From the NCBI RefSeq assembly GCF_006346335.1, contig NZ_VDMC01000003.1:151374-215373 (forward strand): DNA of 64,000 bases, in the 5' to 3' direction. Numbering within the stretch: position 1 is the stretch's first letter; each line of letters begins with the position of its first letter. Position numbers and translations under genes: made by a program. The notes below the pieces were generated by a model that was given only the letters and a program-made list of their open reading frames with translations, was not told the DNA's origin and did no database searches. Below are positions 9,208-17,945 of this stretch, piece by piece. This stretch comes from Aequorivita sinensis (GTDB lineage: Bacteria > Bacteroidota > Bacteroidia > Flavobacteriales > Flavobacteriaceae).

Positions 9208-9220
9208 TGATTTAAGTCAT
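9208..9220. promoter_or_regulatory. Putative operator TGATTTAAGTCAT (site 3 of 3)
   Basis: Third copy of the 13-bp dyad. It ends 68 bp before the ATG of the UspA gene. Confidence 0.55.
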
Positions 9221-9288
9221 TGTAAACGTTTGGTTTATAGGTTAAATTAGCTTGTTGCAACGAGCTAATTAACCTAAACCTTCATAGA

Positions 9289-10140
9289 ATGAAAAATATT
9301 TTACTCCCGACAGATTTTTCTGATAACGCTTTTAACGCTATAGAATATGCAGTACAACTTTATAAAAACAAAGAGTGTACTTTTTATCTATTAAATACGT
9401 ATACCCCTGTAGCCTATAGTATGGCTACATTCAATGAGGGTTATTCTTCATTATTGTTAGAAGAAATTATCAGAAAAAACTCTGAAAGTGGATTGCTAGA
9501 ATTAGAAGAGAAACTAAGGGAGAAATATGATAACTCTAATCATTCCTTTAAAAGACTGTCATCCTTCAATTTGTTGACGGATGAAATAAAAGCGGTTGTT
9601 AAAGATCGAAATATTGATCTAATCATAATGGGAACTAAGGGAGCCACTGGTGCAAAAGAGGTTTTTTTAGGTACAAATACAATGTTTACCATAAAAAAAG
9701 TACACTGTACTGTAATCGCTGTCCCTGATAACTATACTTTTAAGGAGCCCAAGGAGATTTTATTTCCTTCAGATTTTAAATTCTCAATGCAAAATGAAAA
9801 TTTAAACTTGCTAAAGTCTATTTGCGAACTGCATAACTCCCGACTCAATATTTTAAATATATACTTGGGGCAGCCGTTGAGTAAGGCACAAGAAAATGTA
9901 AAAAATCAATTTGGAGAGTTTTTTAAAAATAACCCTCACGATTTTCATACCGCTGAAGATGTGGACTTAGTAAAAGCTATTGAGCAATTTCAAATAAAGC
10001 AAAGAATTGATTTTTTAGTGATGATTCAAAATAAACATTCCTTTTTTGAAAACTTACTTTTTAAGCCTGTAATTAGACAAATGGTATACCATACAAACAT
10101 GCCAATAATGGTTATACCTTCAATTGAGTTTACTAATTAA
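9289..10140 (+). CDS. Universal stress protein with two UspA domains
   Basis: This 283-aa cytoplasmic protein is built from two Usp folds. The N-terminal domain (residues 1-145) begins NILLPTDFSDNAFNAIEYA and ends with the ATP-loop-like IIMGTKGATGAKEVFLGTNT. The second domain starts at EILFPSDFKFS (about residue 157) and has lost the glycine-rich nucleotide loop, as is common in tandem Usps. These proteins support survival under energy or oxygen limitation. It is followed by two membrane-related genes (10198, 10666) in the same direction and probably the same transcript. It carries the strongest copy of the shared operator upstream. Confidence 0.85.
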   Translation: MKNILLPTDFSDNAFNAIEYAVQLYKNKECTFYLLNTYTPVAYSMATFNEGYSSLLLEEIIRKNSESGLLELEEKLREKYDNSNHSFKRLSSFNLLTDEIKAVVKDRNIDLIIMGTKGATGAKEVFLGTNTMFTIKKVHCTVIAVPDNYTFKEPKEILFPSDFKFSMQNENLNLLKSICELHNSRLNILNIYLGQPLSKAQENVKNQFGEFFKNNPHDFHTAEDVDLVKAIEQFQIKQRIDFLVMIQNKHSFFENLLFKPVIRQMVYHTNMPIMVIPSIEFTN

Positions 10141-10197
10141 TAGTTCTATTAAAGGAAATAATTCAAAACAAGAGAAAATTAATTAAATGTAAGAATT

Positions 10198-10584
10198 ATG
10201 GATGTATCTATTTTTTTAGCGAAGTTTTGGGGTTGGTATTTAATATTCTTCTTTTTTATATTAAGCTATAACCCCAAGCGGATAAAACAAATTTTGTCAT
10301 TCCTAGAAGATGAGAAGTTTTCAATACTTGTTGCCTTTATTGCTATTGTAATAGGTTTACTCAATATTCTTTTCCATAATATTTGGGATTCTAGCGCCAC
10401 GGTAATTGTTAGTTTGATAGGTTGGATAGCTTTATTTAAAGGATTAATGCTTTTCGCTTTTCCATCATTGGCATTAAAGGCAATTGATTTTATAAGCCTT
10501 AAATTAATTCAAGTTATTTATGTACTGTTATTTCTTATGGGCTTGTACTTATTAAATACTGGTTACGGATTAATTCAATATTAA
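10198..10584 (+). CDS. Small four-helix inner-membrane protein, unknown function
   Basis: This 128-aa protein is almost entirely hydrophobic. Four membrane segments are visible at about residues 5-25, 42-62, 68-90 and 102-124, with a short charged loop (SFLEDEK) after the first. I do not recognise a characterised family. It starts 57 bp after the UspA gene and precedes a metallophosphoesterase gene, so an operon with the stress protein is likely. Confidence 0.65.
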   Translation: MDVSIFLAKFWGWYLIFFFFILSYNPKRIKQILSFLEDEKFSILVAFIAIVIGLLNILFHNIWDSSATVIVSLIGWIALFKGLMLFAFPSLALKAIDFISLKLIQVIYVLLFLMGLYLLNTGYGLIQY

Positions 10585-10665
10585 ATTTTCCACTAATTTT
10601 CTGTCGTTATTTAATAATGCTCAAACTACTGTGTAATTTTAAGAATGTAATTTAATAAATTGATA

Positions 10666-11886
10666 ATGCGTTCGTATTCACTTTTTACAATTTTTTTATT
10701 GTGTGTAGTTATTGTGGGGGTTGACGTGCTCACCTTTTACTGGCTGCAATCTATTACTCAGCTTTTAACCTCTCCATTGTTGAATACGATTATCAATATC
10801 TTGTTTTGGACATTTACAATTGGCTTAGTGTCAGCCATATTAATTCTAAAGATTAAAATGGATGCCTTGCCTGTAACTAAAAGGCAAACGTTAGTATCTT
10901 CATTGTATGGACTTACAATTTCTTCATTTACACCTAAAATATTATTCGTAATAATAATTAGCATTCTATATTTTTCAAACTATGTTTTCTCTGAAACAGA
11001 ATCTCTAATCATTGTTCCTACAGTAGGATTACTTGCAGGGTTTCTTCCATTCTTCGTAATTGTTTACGCCATCTTTAAAGGAGCTTATAAATATAAAGTA
11101 TATCGAATTGAAGTAGCTCATAAAGAGTTACCTGAAGCTTTTAACGGTTATAAAATTATTCATATTTCAGATCTACATCTTGGAAGTTTTAATTATCGAT
11201 ATAGAATTTTAGAAAGAGCCGTTAATATTATAAATGAATTGGAAGCCGACATAATTTTTTTTACAGGAGATCTTGTAAATAACTATGCTTGGGAATTAAA
11301 TGGATGGGATAAAGTCCTAAAAGAACTTTCGGCTAAAACTGGGAAATATGCTATTCTAGGAAATCACGATTATGGCGATTATAGCAAATGGGATTCCCCA
11401 GAAGCTAAAAGTGAAAATTTTGAAGAAATTAAATCTTTTTATGATAAAATAGACTTCAAACTTCTACTAAACGAAAGTGTTACACTTAAAAGAGATAATC
11501 AAGAAATTGCAATCGCAGGTGTTGAAAATTGGGGTCTTCCACCATTCAGGCAGGATGGTGATTTATTAAAAGCGTTAAATAATATTGAGGATATACCTTT
11601 TAAAATACTTCTTTCTCACGATCCCACTCATTGGGATGAAGAGGTGATAAAATACACCGATGTGGCCCTTACACTTTCCGGGCACACCCACGGCATGCAA
11701 GCAGGAATTAATATTATGGGGAAGCAATGGAGCCCTATAAAATATAAATACAAACGCTGGGCAGGATTATATACTGTGGAAAATCAAAACCTATATGTTA
11801 CTAGAGGGTTGGGATGGCTCGGTTTTCCAGGTAGGATGGGGATGCGTCCAGAAATTACCCTTATCACTTTAAAAAAATCGGAATAA
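10666..11886 (+). CDS. Membrane-anchored metallophosphoesterase (YkuE-like)
   Basis: This 406-aa protein has several N-terminal membrane helices (about residues 1-145) and a calcineurin-like metallophosphoesterase domain behind them. All five metal-site blocks are present: ISDLHLG, FFTGDLVNN, LGNHDYG, LLSHDP and LSGHTHGMQ. The YkuE-like group acts at the membrane, for example on UDP-sugar lipids or phospholipids, but the substrate here is unknown. I chose the ATG at 10666 over the in-frame TTG at 10660. Confidence 0.85.
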   Translation: MRSYSLFTIFLLCVVIVGVDVLTFYWLQSITQLLTSPLLNTIINILFWTFTIGLVSAILILKIKMDALPVTKRQTLVSSLYGLTISSFTPKILFVIIISILYFSNYVFSETESLIIVPTVGLLAGFLPFFVIVYAIFKGAYKYKVYRIEVAHKELPEAFNGYKIIHISDLHLGSFNYRYRILERAVNIINELEADIIFFTGDLVNNYAWELNGWDKVLKELSAKTGKYAILGNHDYGDYSKWDSPEAKSENFEEIKSFYDKIDFKLLLNESVTLKRDNQEIAIAGVENWGLPPFRQDGDLLKALNNIEDIPFKILLSHDPTHWDEEVIKYTDVALTLSGHTHGMQAGINIMGKQWSPIKYKYKRWAGLYTVENQNLYVTRGLGWLGFPGRMGMRPEITLITLKKSE

Positions 11887-11975
11887 TTTTTCTTAAAAGT
11901 CAGGTTTGAAAATTAATGTCTGATAGAAATATCTTTTACATCTTTGTAAAAAGTCACCACTAATCTTAGCTCCAG

Positions 11976-12428
11976 TTGAAAATTCCACTAAAAGACATAT
12001 TATTTGTGCTGTTTCAATTCCTGTTGATTATAGCTTTTGCTTTCGATTTTGAAGTATTATCGATAATATTTCCGGAGGTATTATTTTGGATTGGGTTATT
12101 ATTATTTATTTCCGGAGCCTTTATAACGGTGGTTGCTGTCTTACATCTCAATATTCACCTATCACCATTTCCTAGCCCTTTACCTGGCGCCAAACTAGTT
12201 GAGACTGGTATTTATAAGTTGGTTCGTCATCCTATTTATACGGGGTTAATTTTAGCTTTCTACGGTTATGCTGTAATCACTGATTCTGGGTATAGATTGC
12301 TTATCGCTACAGTTCTTTTTGTACTGTTTTACATAAAAAGTTTATACGAAGAAAAACGTCTGATTGAAAAATTCCCGAACTACACTGAATATAAAAAACG
12401 ATCAGGACGATTCTTTCCTGGGTTATAA
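11976..12428 (+). CDS. Isoprenylcysteine carboxyl methyltransferase-like membrane protein
   Basis: This 150-aa integral membrane protein has four to five helices. The C-terminal signature of the ICMT/PEMT-type membrane methyltransferases is visible: VETGIYKLVRHPIYTG (SAM/His block) and EEKRLIEKFPNYTEYKKRSGRFFPG. The physiological substrate is unknown in bacteria. The best start is a TTG at 11976, since no in-frame ATG lies near the first helix. The last 6 bp overlap the end of the convergent TonB-receptor gene. Confidence 0.78.
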   Translation: MKIPLKDILFVLFQFLLIIAFAFDFEVLSIIFPEVLFWIGLLLFISGAFITVVAVLHLNIHLSPFPSPLPGAKLVETGIYKLVRHPIYTGLILAFYGYAVITDSGYRLLIATVLFVLFYIKSLYEEKRLIEKFPNYTEYKKRSGRFFPGL

Positions 12429-14774
12429 AACGTATTTCAGTTTGATTCCACCAAACCAATTTCTAGGCATTCCTGGATAATAATACCGTGGTTCACTATT
12501 GCCAAAACCAGTTGCATTTATCAATATAGAAGAAGCGTATTTTTCATCTGTAAAGTTGTTGATGCCAACATTCATTTCTGCTGATAAAGCTTTAGAAAGC
12601 TCTTTTTTATAAGATGCTTTAGCATTTAAAACGGTATACTTTTCTGAATAAAGTTGGTTAGCGTCATTCATAGGCATTTCGCCTATATGAAGAAAATTGG
12701 TGTTTAAAATGAAATTTTTAAATCCAAAATTAATTCCACCATTCACTTTTCTATCAGGAACTCCTGTGAGTTTGTTACCAGAAAAAACGCGATCACCATC
12801 TACAAAATCAATGAATTTATGATTGTTGAATTCAGCATTGATATAGGGCGAAATATAACCAGAATTACTTAATGGATGGAGGTATGAGAGTTGCAATTCA
12901 ATTCCTTTATGTTCTGTTTTTCCTGCGTTTCTACCGATATATTGATCGTCGCCAACACGCTCGGCAACCAATAAATCGTCAATATCTAAAAGATAGGCGT
13001 TTACTTTAAAGTGAAGATTCCTTTTTAATAGAAATACTTCACTTCCTACTTCGTAATTAAATCCTTTTTCAGGTCCGAGGTCTGGATTTATAACACCCTC
13101 TGGAGTTAGGGTTTCTTCAATGGAAGGATAATTAAATCCGCGACTGAAATTAAAATAAGCACTTAAGTTCTCATTAAATTGATAAAGCAGATTTACATTC
13201 GGTGCAAAAATAGGGTCGAAGTCTCGGTCTGCACTTTTATTGGCATCACCTAAATTAAACTCATCGGTAAAGCTGTAGTTTGTGTTATTGAAATTCAGCC
13301 CAAACTGTCCTTTGAGTTTTTCAGTAAATGGAATTGTTACAGTGGCAAAGATGTTCAGATTATCTCTATTTTCAATATTATCGCTTAATAAATTTCCTTC
13401 TAAACTTCCATTGCCATTATTGTCTTCGTAAAGGTTTTCTATGGTTTTCCAGTTGTATTGATCTTTATAAAATTCTCCTCCAAAACTGAAATTTGCCTTG
13501 TTTTCCAAGAAGTAAAAATCTTTATTAAAAACCGTTCTTCCTCCAAAACCATTGGTGAATTCATCTAAAATATTAAAAGGTCGCGGTTCATAATGATCTA
13601 TATAGGTGTAAAATACGCTAGTTCTATTAGTAAAATTATCCGAAAAATGATGCGTAAAACTTAAACCAGTTAATAGAATTTTATTGTCTTCATAACCTTG
13701 TGCCTTTTTCCATGTAAATGCAGCTTGTGTGGGGTCTTCTTCAAAAGCAGTTTTGCCAATTGAACTAGGAATTTGCGCGTTATAATCGATGTAATTTACT
13801 AAAAGTGAAATTTCACTTTTGGCATTTAGTTTATAGTTGGAAGTCAGTAGTAATCCATTTCTATTGTATTTATTATTTTCCCTGAATCCATCGGTTTCGA
13901 GATGATCGTAATTTATATTCAACGAAAACTTTTCTGTAGCCGTTGCAGCGCTCACAGTATTCTTTATAAGGCCGAAGGAACCAAAACTTAGATTTGATTT
14001 CAGAAAAGTTTCTCCTACCGCAGCTTGCTTTGAATTTAATAAAAGCGTTCCCCCTAGATTGGTGCCGTATTGAGTAGCCTTTGGGCCTTTTATAACTTCT
14101 AGCGATTGTAAATCTTCTGGGTCAAACATATCAATGGTTGTTTCCCCAATTCCGTTTGTAATTGGAATACCATTAAAATAAGCGCGAATTTTATTGCTGC
14201 CATAAAGTGTCCGTGACCCAACCCCGCGAATCGTAATTCTATTGGTGTTTAATGCACCACTTTGAATAAATACCCCAGGCGTTTCATTGATTACCGAAAT
14301 AAGCTCAATAGGACTATACGCATCAAATTTCTCCGTCTTTATTTTTTCAGTTGGGATTATTATTTCTGCTGATGGTGAGGTTTGTTTCTGGGTAGTTGTA
14401 GTTAAGATAATTTCATCTAAATCTTCCGATTTTGAAAGTGGAGATAGTTTAAAAGTAGAGTTGTTTTCTGAAATTGTAATAGTACTAATATAATATTTAG
14501 GGTGTTCCAATCTCAAATTAATAGGAAGCTGATAAGCTTTCGAAAGGCTAAAAACCCCTTCGCTATTTGTTTCCGTAAGCTTTTTACTATTCAAGAATAC
14601 AGACACTCCGCTAATAGGTTTATTAGTATTTGAGTAAACTGTTCCTTGTATTTCTTGTGCATTCAAGGAGTTGGAAAAAACACTCAAGAAAACAAATGCT
14701 ATTGCGATAATAGAAAATGATAGGTTTGAATAGCGAGACTTAAAATAGGAGGAGGGTAAGTAAATTTTATTCAT
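12423..14774 (-). CDS. TonB-dependent outer-membrane receptor, FecA/siderophore-like
   Basis: This 783-aa receptor has a signal peptide (to about residue 40, NSLNAQ), a carboxypeptidase-regulatory-like beta-sandwich (IQGTVYSNTNKPISGVSVFL, residues 43-120), a plug domain (ETPGVFIQSGALNTNRITIRG and SLEVIKGPKATQYG, about residues 165-240) and a 22-stranded barrel ending in KLKYVL. The order is the usual Bacteroidota arrangement. The plug phrases resemble iron-complex receptors, but substrate specificity cannot be read. It is divergent from the sugar dehydrogenase gene at 14972, with ~200 bp of shared A/T-rich leader. Confidence 0.88.
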   Translation of the reverse strand: MNKIYLPSSYFKSRYSNLSFSIIAIAFVFLSVFSNSLNAQEIQGTVYSNTNKPISGVSVFLNSKKLTETNSEGVFSLSKAYQLPINLRLEHPKYYISTITISENNSTFKLSPLSKSEDLDEIILTTTTQKQTSPSAEIIIPTEKIKTEKFDAYSPIELISVINETPGVFIQSGALNTNRITIRGVGSRTLYGSNKIRAYFNGIPITNGIGETTIDMFDPEDLQSLEVIKGPKATQYGTNLGGTLLLNSKQAAVGETFLKSNLSFGSFGLIKNTVSAATATEKFSLNINYDHLETDGFRENNKYNRNGLLLTSNYKLNAKSEISLLVNYIDYNAQIPSSIGKTAFEEDPTQAAFTWKKAQGYEDNKILLTGLSFTHHFSDNFTNRTSVFYTYIDHYEPRPFNILDEFTNGFGGRTVFNKDFYFLENKANFSFGGEFYKDQYNWKTIENLYEDNNGNGSLEGNLLSDNIENRDNLNIFATVTIPFTEKLKGQFGLNFNNTNYSFTDEFNLGDANKSADRDFDPIFAPNVNLLYQFNENLSAYFNFSRGFNYPSIEETLTPEGVINPDLGPEKGFNYEVGSEVFLLKRNLHFKVNAYLLDIDDLLVAERVGDDQYIGRNAGKTEHKGIELQLSYLHPLSNSGYISPYINAEFNNHKFIDFVDGDRVFSGNKLTGVPDRKVNGGINFGFKNFILNTNFLHIGEMPMNDANQLYSEKYTVLNAKASYKKELSKALSAEMNVGINNFTDEKYASSILINATGFGNSEPRYYYPGMPRNWFGGIKLKYVL

Positions 14775-14971
14775 ATCTAATTTTTCGAATCTATTTAAAA
14801 ATAAGCAATAAGAATAGAATTGGCTAATTGAGGCAGAAAGTTTACCTAATTTTTAACTCAGCTGTTTCTATTTAAAAGTATAACAATTTGTTAAGAGAAA
14901 TTTTTAATCTTATACAATATCTTCATTGGCATTAACTACTATTCAATACTGAATAGTTTAAAATATAAAAA

Positions 14972-16252
14972 ATGAAAAAGTCCATTTCACTTTTAGCTTT
15001 AATTATAGTCCAATTGTCTCTCTTTTCACAAGAAGAAAAACCATTACCTGAACCTTTTGAAACAAAGTCGGTTTCCAATTATTCTAATGTAATAGGATGG
15101 AAAGATAGTGAAACTCCCAAAGCTCCTGAAGGTTTTCAGGTTACTAAATATGCAGATGGTTTTGAGAATCCACGTTGGATGTACGTATTGCCAAATGGAG
15201 ATGTATTAGTAGCTGAAAGCAATAGTAATTATAGTCTTTTAAAGCGAATAGGTGCCGCGATTATTGGTGCAGGAGGATCAAACAATTTAAAACGCAGTGC
15301 CGATAGAATTACCCTACTTCGGGATACAAATAATGATGGACTCCCTGATTTTAGAGAAATATTACTAACTAAAAAAGAAGGTTTAAATCAACCATTTGGA
15401 ATGCTGGTAATAGGGGATTGTTTATATGTAGCAAATACCGACGCGATATTGAGTTTTCCTTATGAAACAGGACAGACAAAAATTAAGACGAAAGGGCAAA
15501 AAGTTGTAGACCTACCAGCTGGGAAAGTGAATCAGCATTGGACTCGTAATATTATAGCCAATGAAGATAACTCTAAAATTTATATAGCAGTAGGTAGTGG
15601 CGATAATATTGGTGAAAAAGGAATGGAGCATGAAGTGATGAAGGCTAATATATTAGTTATGAATTCCGACGGTAGCAATCTTAGTGTATTTGCTTCTGGC
15701 CTTAGAAATCCAGTAGGAATGGATTGGGAACCAACAACTCAAACCCTTTGGACTACCGTAAATGAACGAGATGGCTTAGGAGATAATTTGGTGCCAGATT
15801 ATTTAACTTCTGTTCAGGAAGATGGTTATTACGGTTGGCCTTATTCATACTGGGGAAACAATTTTGACCCTAGAATGCCTGTACCACCCAATGTTAGATT
15901 AAAATCTGCTATAGTTCCAGATGTAGATCTTGGTTCGCATACTGCTTCTTTAGGCCTGGTGTTTTATACGGCAGATGCTTTTCCAAAGAAATACAAAAAC
16001 GGAGCATTTGTAGTCCAACACGGCTCTTGGAATAGAGATATACTTTCAGGATATAAGGTGATTTTTATTCCATTTAAAGATGGAAAGCCTTCAGGGAAAG
16101 TTGAGGATTTTTTAACAGGTTTTATAGTTGAGCCAAAGAAAGATGAGGTGCGTGGCAGACCTGTAGGGGCAGTTGTTTTAGCAGATGGTTCTATGTTAAT
16201 TACAGACGATAAAACACATCATATATGGAGGGTTAGTTATCAGGGAAATTAA
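14972..16252 (+). CDS. Secreted PQQ-dependent sugar dehydrogenase (sorbosone-dehydrogenase type)
   Basis: This 426-aa propeller enzyme has a Sec signal peptide (to about LSLFSQ). Family blocks visible are GFENPRWMYVLPNGDVLVAES, NQPFGMLVIGDCLYVANT, the Asn/His-containing NQHWTRNIIANED, SGLRNPVGMDWEP and WGNNFDPRMP. HTASLGLVFY and the HGSWNR motif near the C-terminus also fit sorbosone-type dehydrogenases. The signal peptide has no lipobox, unlike that of the paralogue at 1173-2291. It stands opposite a TonB receptor, which suggests a periplasmic role in sugar oxidation, but that is inference. Confidence 0.82.
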   Translation: MKKSISLLALIIVQLSLFSQEEKPLPEPFETKSVSNYSNVIGWKDSETPKAPEGFQVTKYADGFENPRWMYVLPNGDVLVAESNSNYSLLKRIGAAIIGAGGSNNLKRSADRITLLRDTNNDGLPDFREILLTKKEGLNQPFGMLVIGDCLYVANTDAILSFPYETGQTKIKTKGQKVVDLPAGKVNQHWTRNIIANEDNSKIYIAVGSGDNIGEKGMEHEVMKANILVMNSDGSNLSVFASGLRNPVGMDWEPTTQTLWTTVNERDGLGDNLVPDYLTSVQEDGYYGWPYSYWGNNFDPRMPVPPNVRLKSAIVPDVDLGSHTASLGLVFYTADAFPKKYKNGAFVVQHGSWNRDILSGYKVIFIPFKDGKPSGKVEDFLTGFIVEPKKDEVRGRPVGAVVLADGSMLITDDKTHHIWRVSYQGN

Positions 16253-16497
16253 TATTATTAAGGGTGTTTAATTTGCCAATCTAGTAACGTTCAAAGAGTT
16301 AATAATTAAATAGAATAATACAATAAAGCGCTAATAGCCTTTTGTTTACCTAAAGGTGGGGAATAAAGTGATTGCAAAATATTGAAATTGACATTTTATT
16401 GTTAAAATTAATTGTTATGTTAGCGCGTAAATTTTAAAATATTACTAATAATTTAAAAAATCTAACTTTTTAAAAACCCTTAAAATTCCCCTTTATT

Positions 16498-17792
16498 ATG
16501 ATTAAAAAACTTTACTATTCGCACTAGTTGCATTTTTATTTTTAAATACCTCTGTCCTTACAGCACAATGGCAATCCACAGGTTTTGATAAGAGTACCTG
16601 GGTGCTAAGTCAAGCCGAAAATGGAAACTTAATTGCTGCCGAAGATATTTATCCTGAATTAGGTGGAATTTACATCTCTCAAGATGAAGGAGCGTCATGG
16701 ACAAAATCTACTGCTACAGATTATGCCTACACATCTTCTCTTGTAAAAGATGAAAGTGTTTATATGGGCGGTGTGGATAGCAATGTCGCTATTTCACACG
16801 ACAATGGTGAAACTTGGACCAATGTAAGTTTTAAAGCCTTGCTTCCTTCTGCTACTGAAAATGATGTCATTTATGCAATGGAATACCACAACGGAAGAGT
16901 ATATGCTTCTGTTTTAAGTATTGGTGTTGTTTATAGTGAAGACAATGGTGAAACATGGCACCTTACCGATCAGGAATCTTTATGGGTTGTTGACAATCCT
17001 GACAACGGAGGGCAGTGGACATATAATTTAAAATCTTTTAATGGGGAATTATACAATGTAGGAGCTTTTGGAATTTGGAAGTACGATGAAACAGCAGATG
17101 TTTGGTCACAAGTGGACGATTACGAGTACGCAGGTAGTTTATTAGTTGTTAACGATACTTTTTATGTGGCTTACAATGTTGGTGGAATTCCAGATGCGAT
17201 AAGATATACTACCGATTTTCAGAATTGGGAAACAATGCTAATTCCTGCCGGATTACAAACTACAGTTAGAATTTTAGAATACTACGAAGGAGCGTTCTAT
17301 ATGGGGCATGTGCACGACGCGGTTTACTATACTTTAGATCACGGACAAACTTGGACTGATTATCGCGAAGAATTCCCTGCGTTTTCACCTGTGCCAGGAG
17401 TCGATCTTTACAGAGTACCGATGAATTTTGTTTTCAATGGAGAAACTATGTACTGTGGAGTATTTTCTAGCTTTGAAGATGTAGGAGGGGTTTATAAAGC
17501 TCCAGTTCCAGCTGAGGTACTAAGTGTAAAAGAATTGCCATCAACATTAAAAGCAATTGTATATCCAAATCCTGCTAGTGATTTTGTTAACCTTCAGCTT
17601 CCAAAAGAACTGGGTAATAAAGTAACCTTAACAATTACCGATGTTATGGGTAGAGTACAGTACAATAAAGCTATTGAAAATGGAGTAAATAGCACCATTA
17701 CAGTTCCTACAAAATACTGGTTTTCTGGAGTATATCTTTATAAGGTTGAGATAGGAGATTCAAAAACGACTGGAAAGTTTGTGATAAAGTAA
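16498..17792 (+). CDS. T9SS-secreted Asp-box protein, start disrupted by a frameshift
   Basis: The open frame from a GTG at 16602 lacks a start for secretion, but the same frame continues upstream and encodes FALVAFLFLNTSVLTAQ, a clear signal peptide. The ATG at 16498 (MIKK) is one base out of phase. Restoring one A in the A6 run at 16504-16509 gives a continuous protein of about 431 aa starting MIKKTLLFALVAF. The mature part has four Asp-box motifs (SxDxGxxW: DEGASW, DNGETW, DNGETW, DHGQTW) of a propeller like sialidase or sortilin repeats. It ends in a type IX sorting domain (YPNPASDFVNLQLP ... GVYLYKVE ... GKFVIK). The frameshift may be real, phase-variable, or a sequencing error. Confidence 0.8.
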
Positions 17793-17834
17793 TACATCCA
17801 ATCCTAAAGTTTTTAGTTAATTACTAACTATCAA

Positions 17835-17886
17835 AAATCACCCTCTTACATCCAAACCTGGATTTAAGAGGGTGATTTATTTTTAA
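17835..17886. terminator. Bidirectional intrinsic terminator
   Basis: A 14-bp perfect stem (17835-17848 with 17865-17878) is flanked by A- and T-rich tracts. It lies between the convergent T9SS protein and the BtuB-like receptor. Confidence 0.85.
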
Positions 17887-17945
17887 TTATAGTAAAGGAA
17901 ATATAAATCTTTAAGAAATTTTATCTACACTGTTCTTCTATATTT

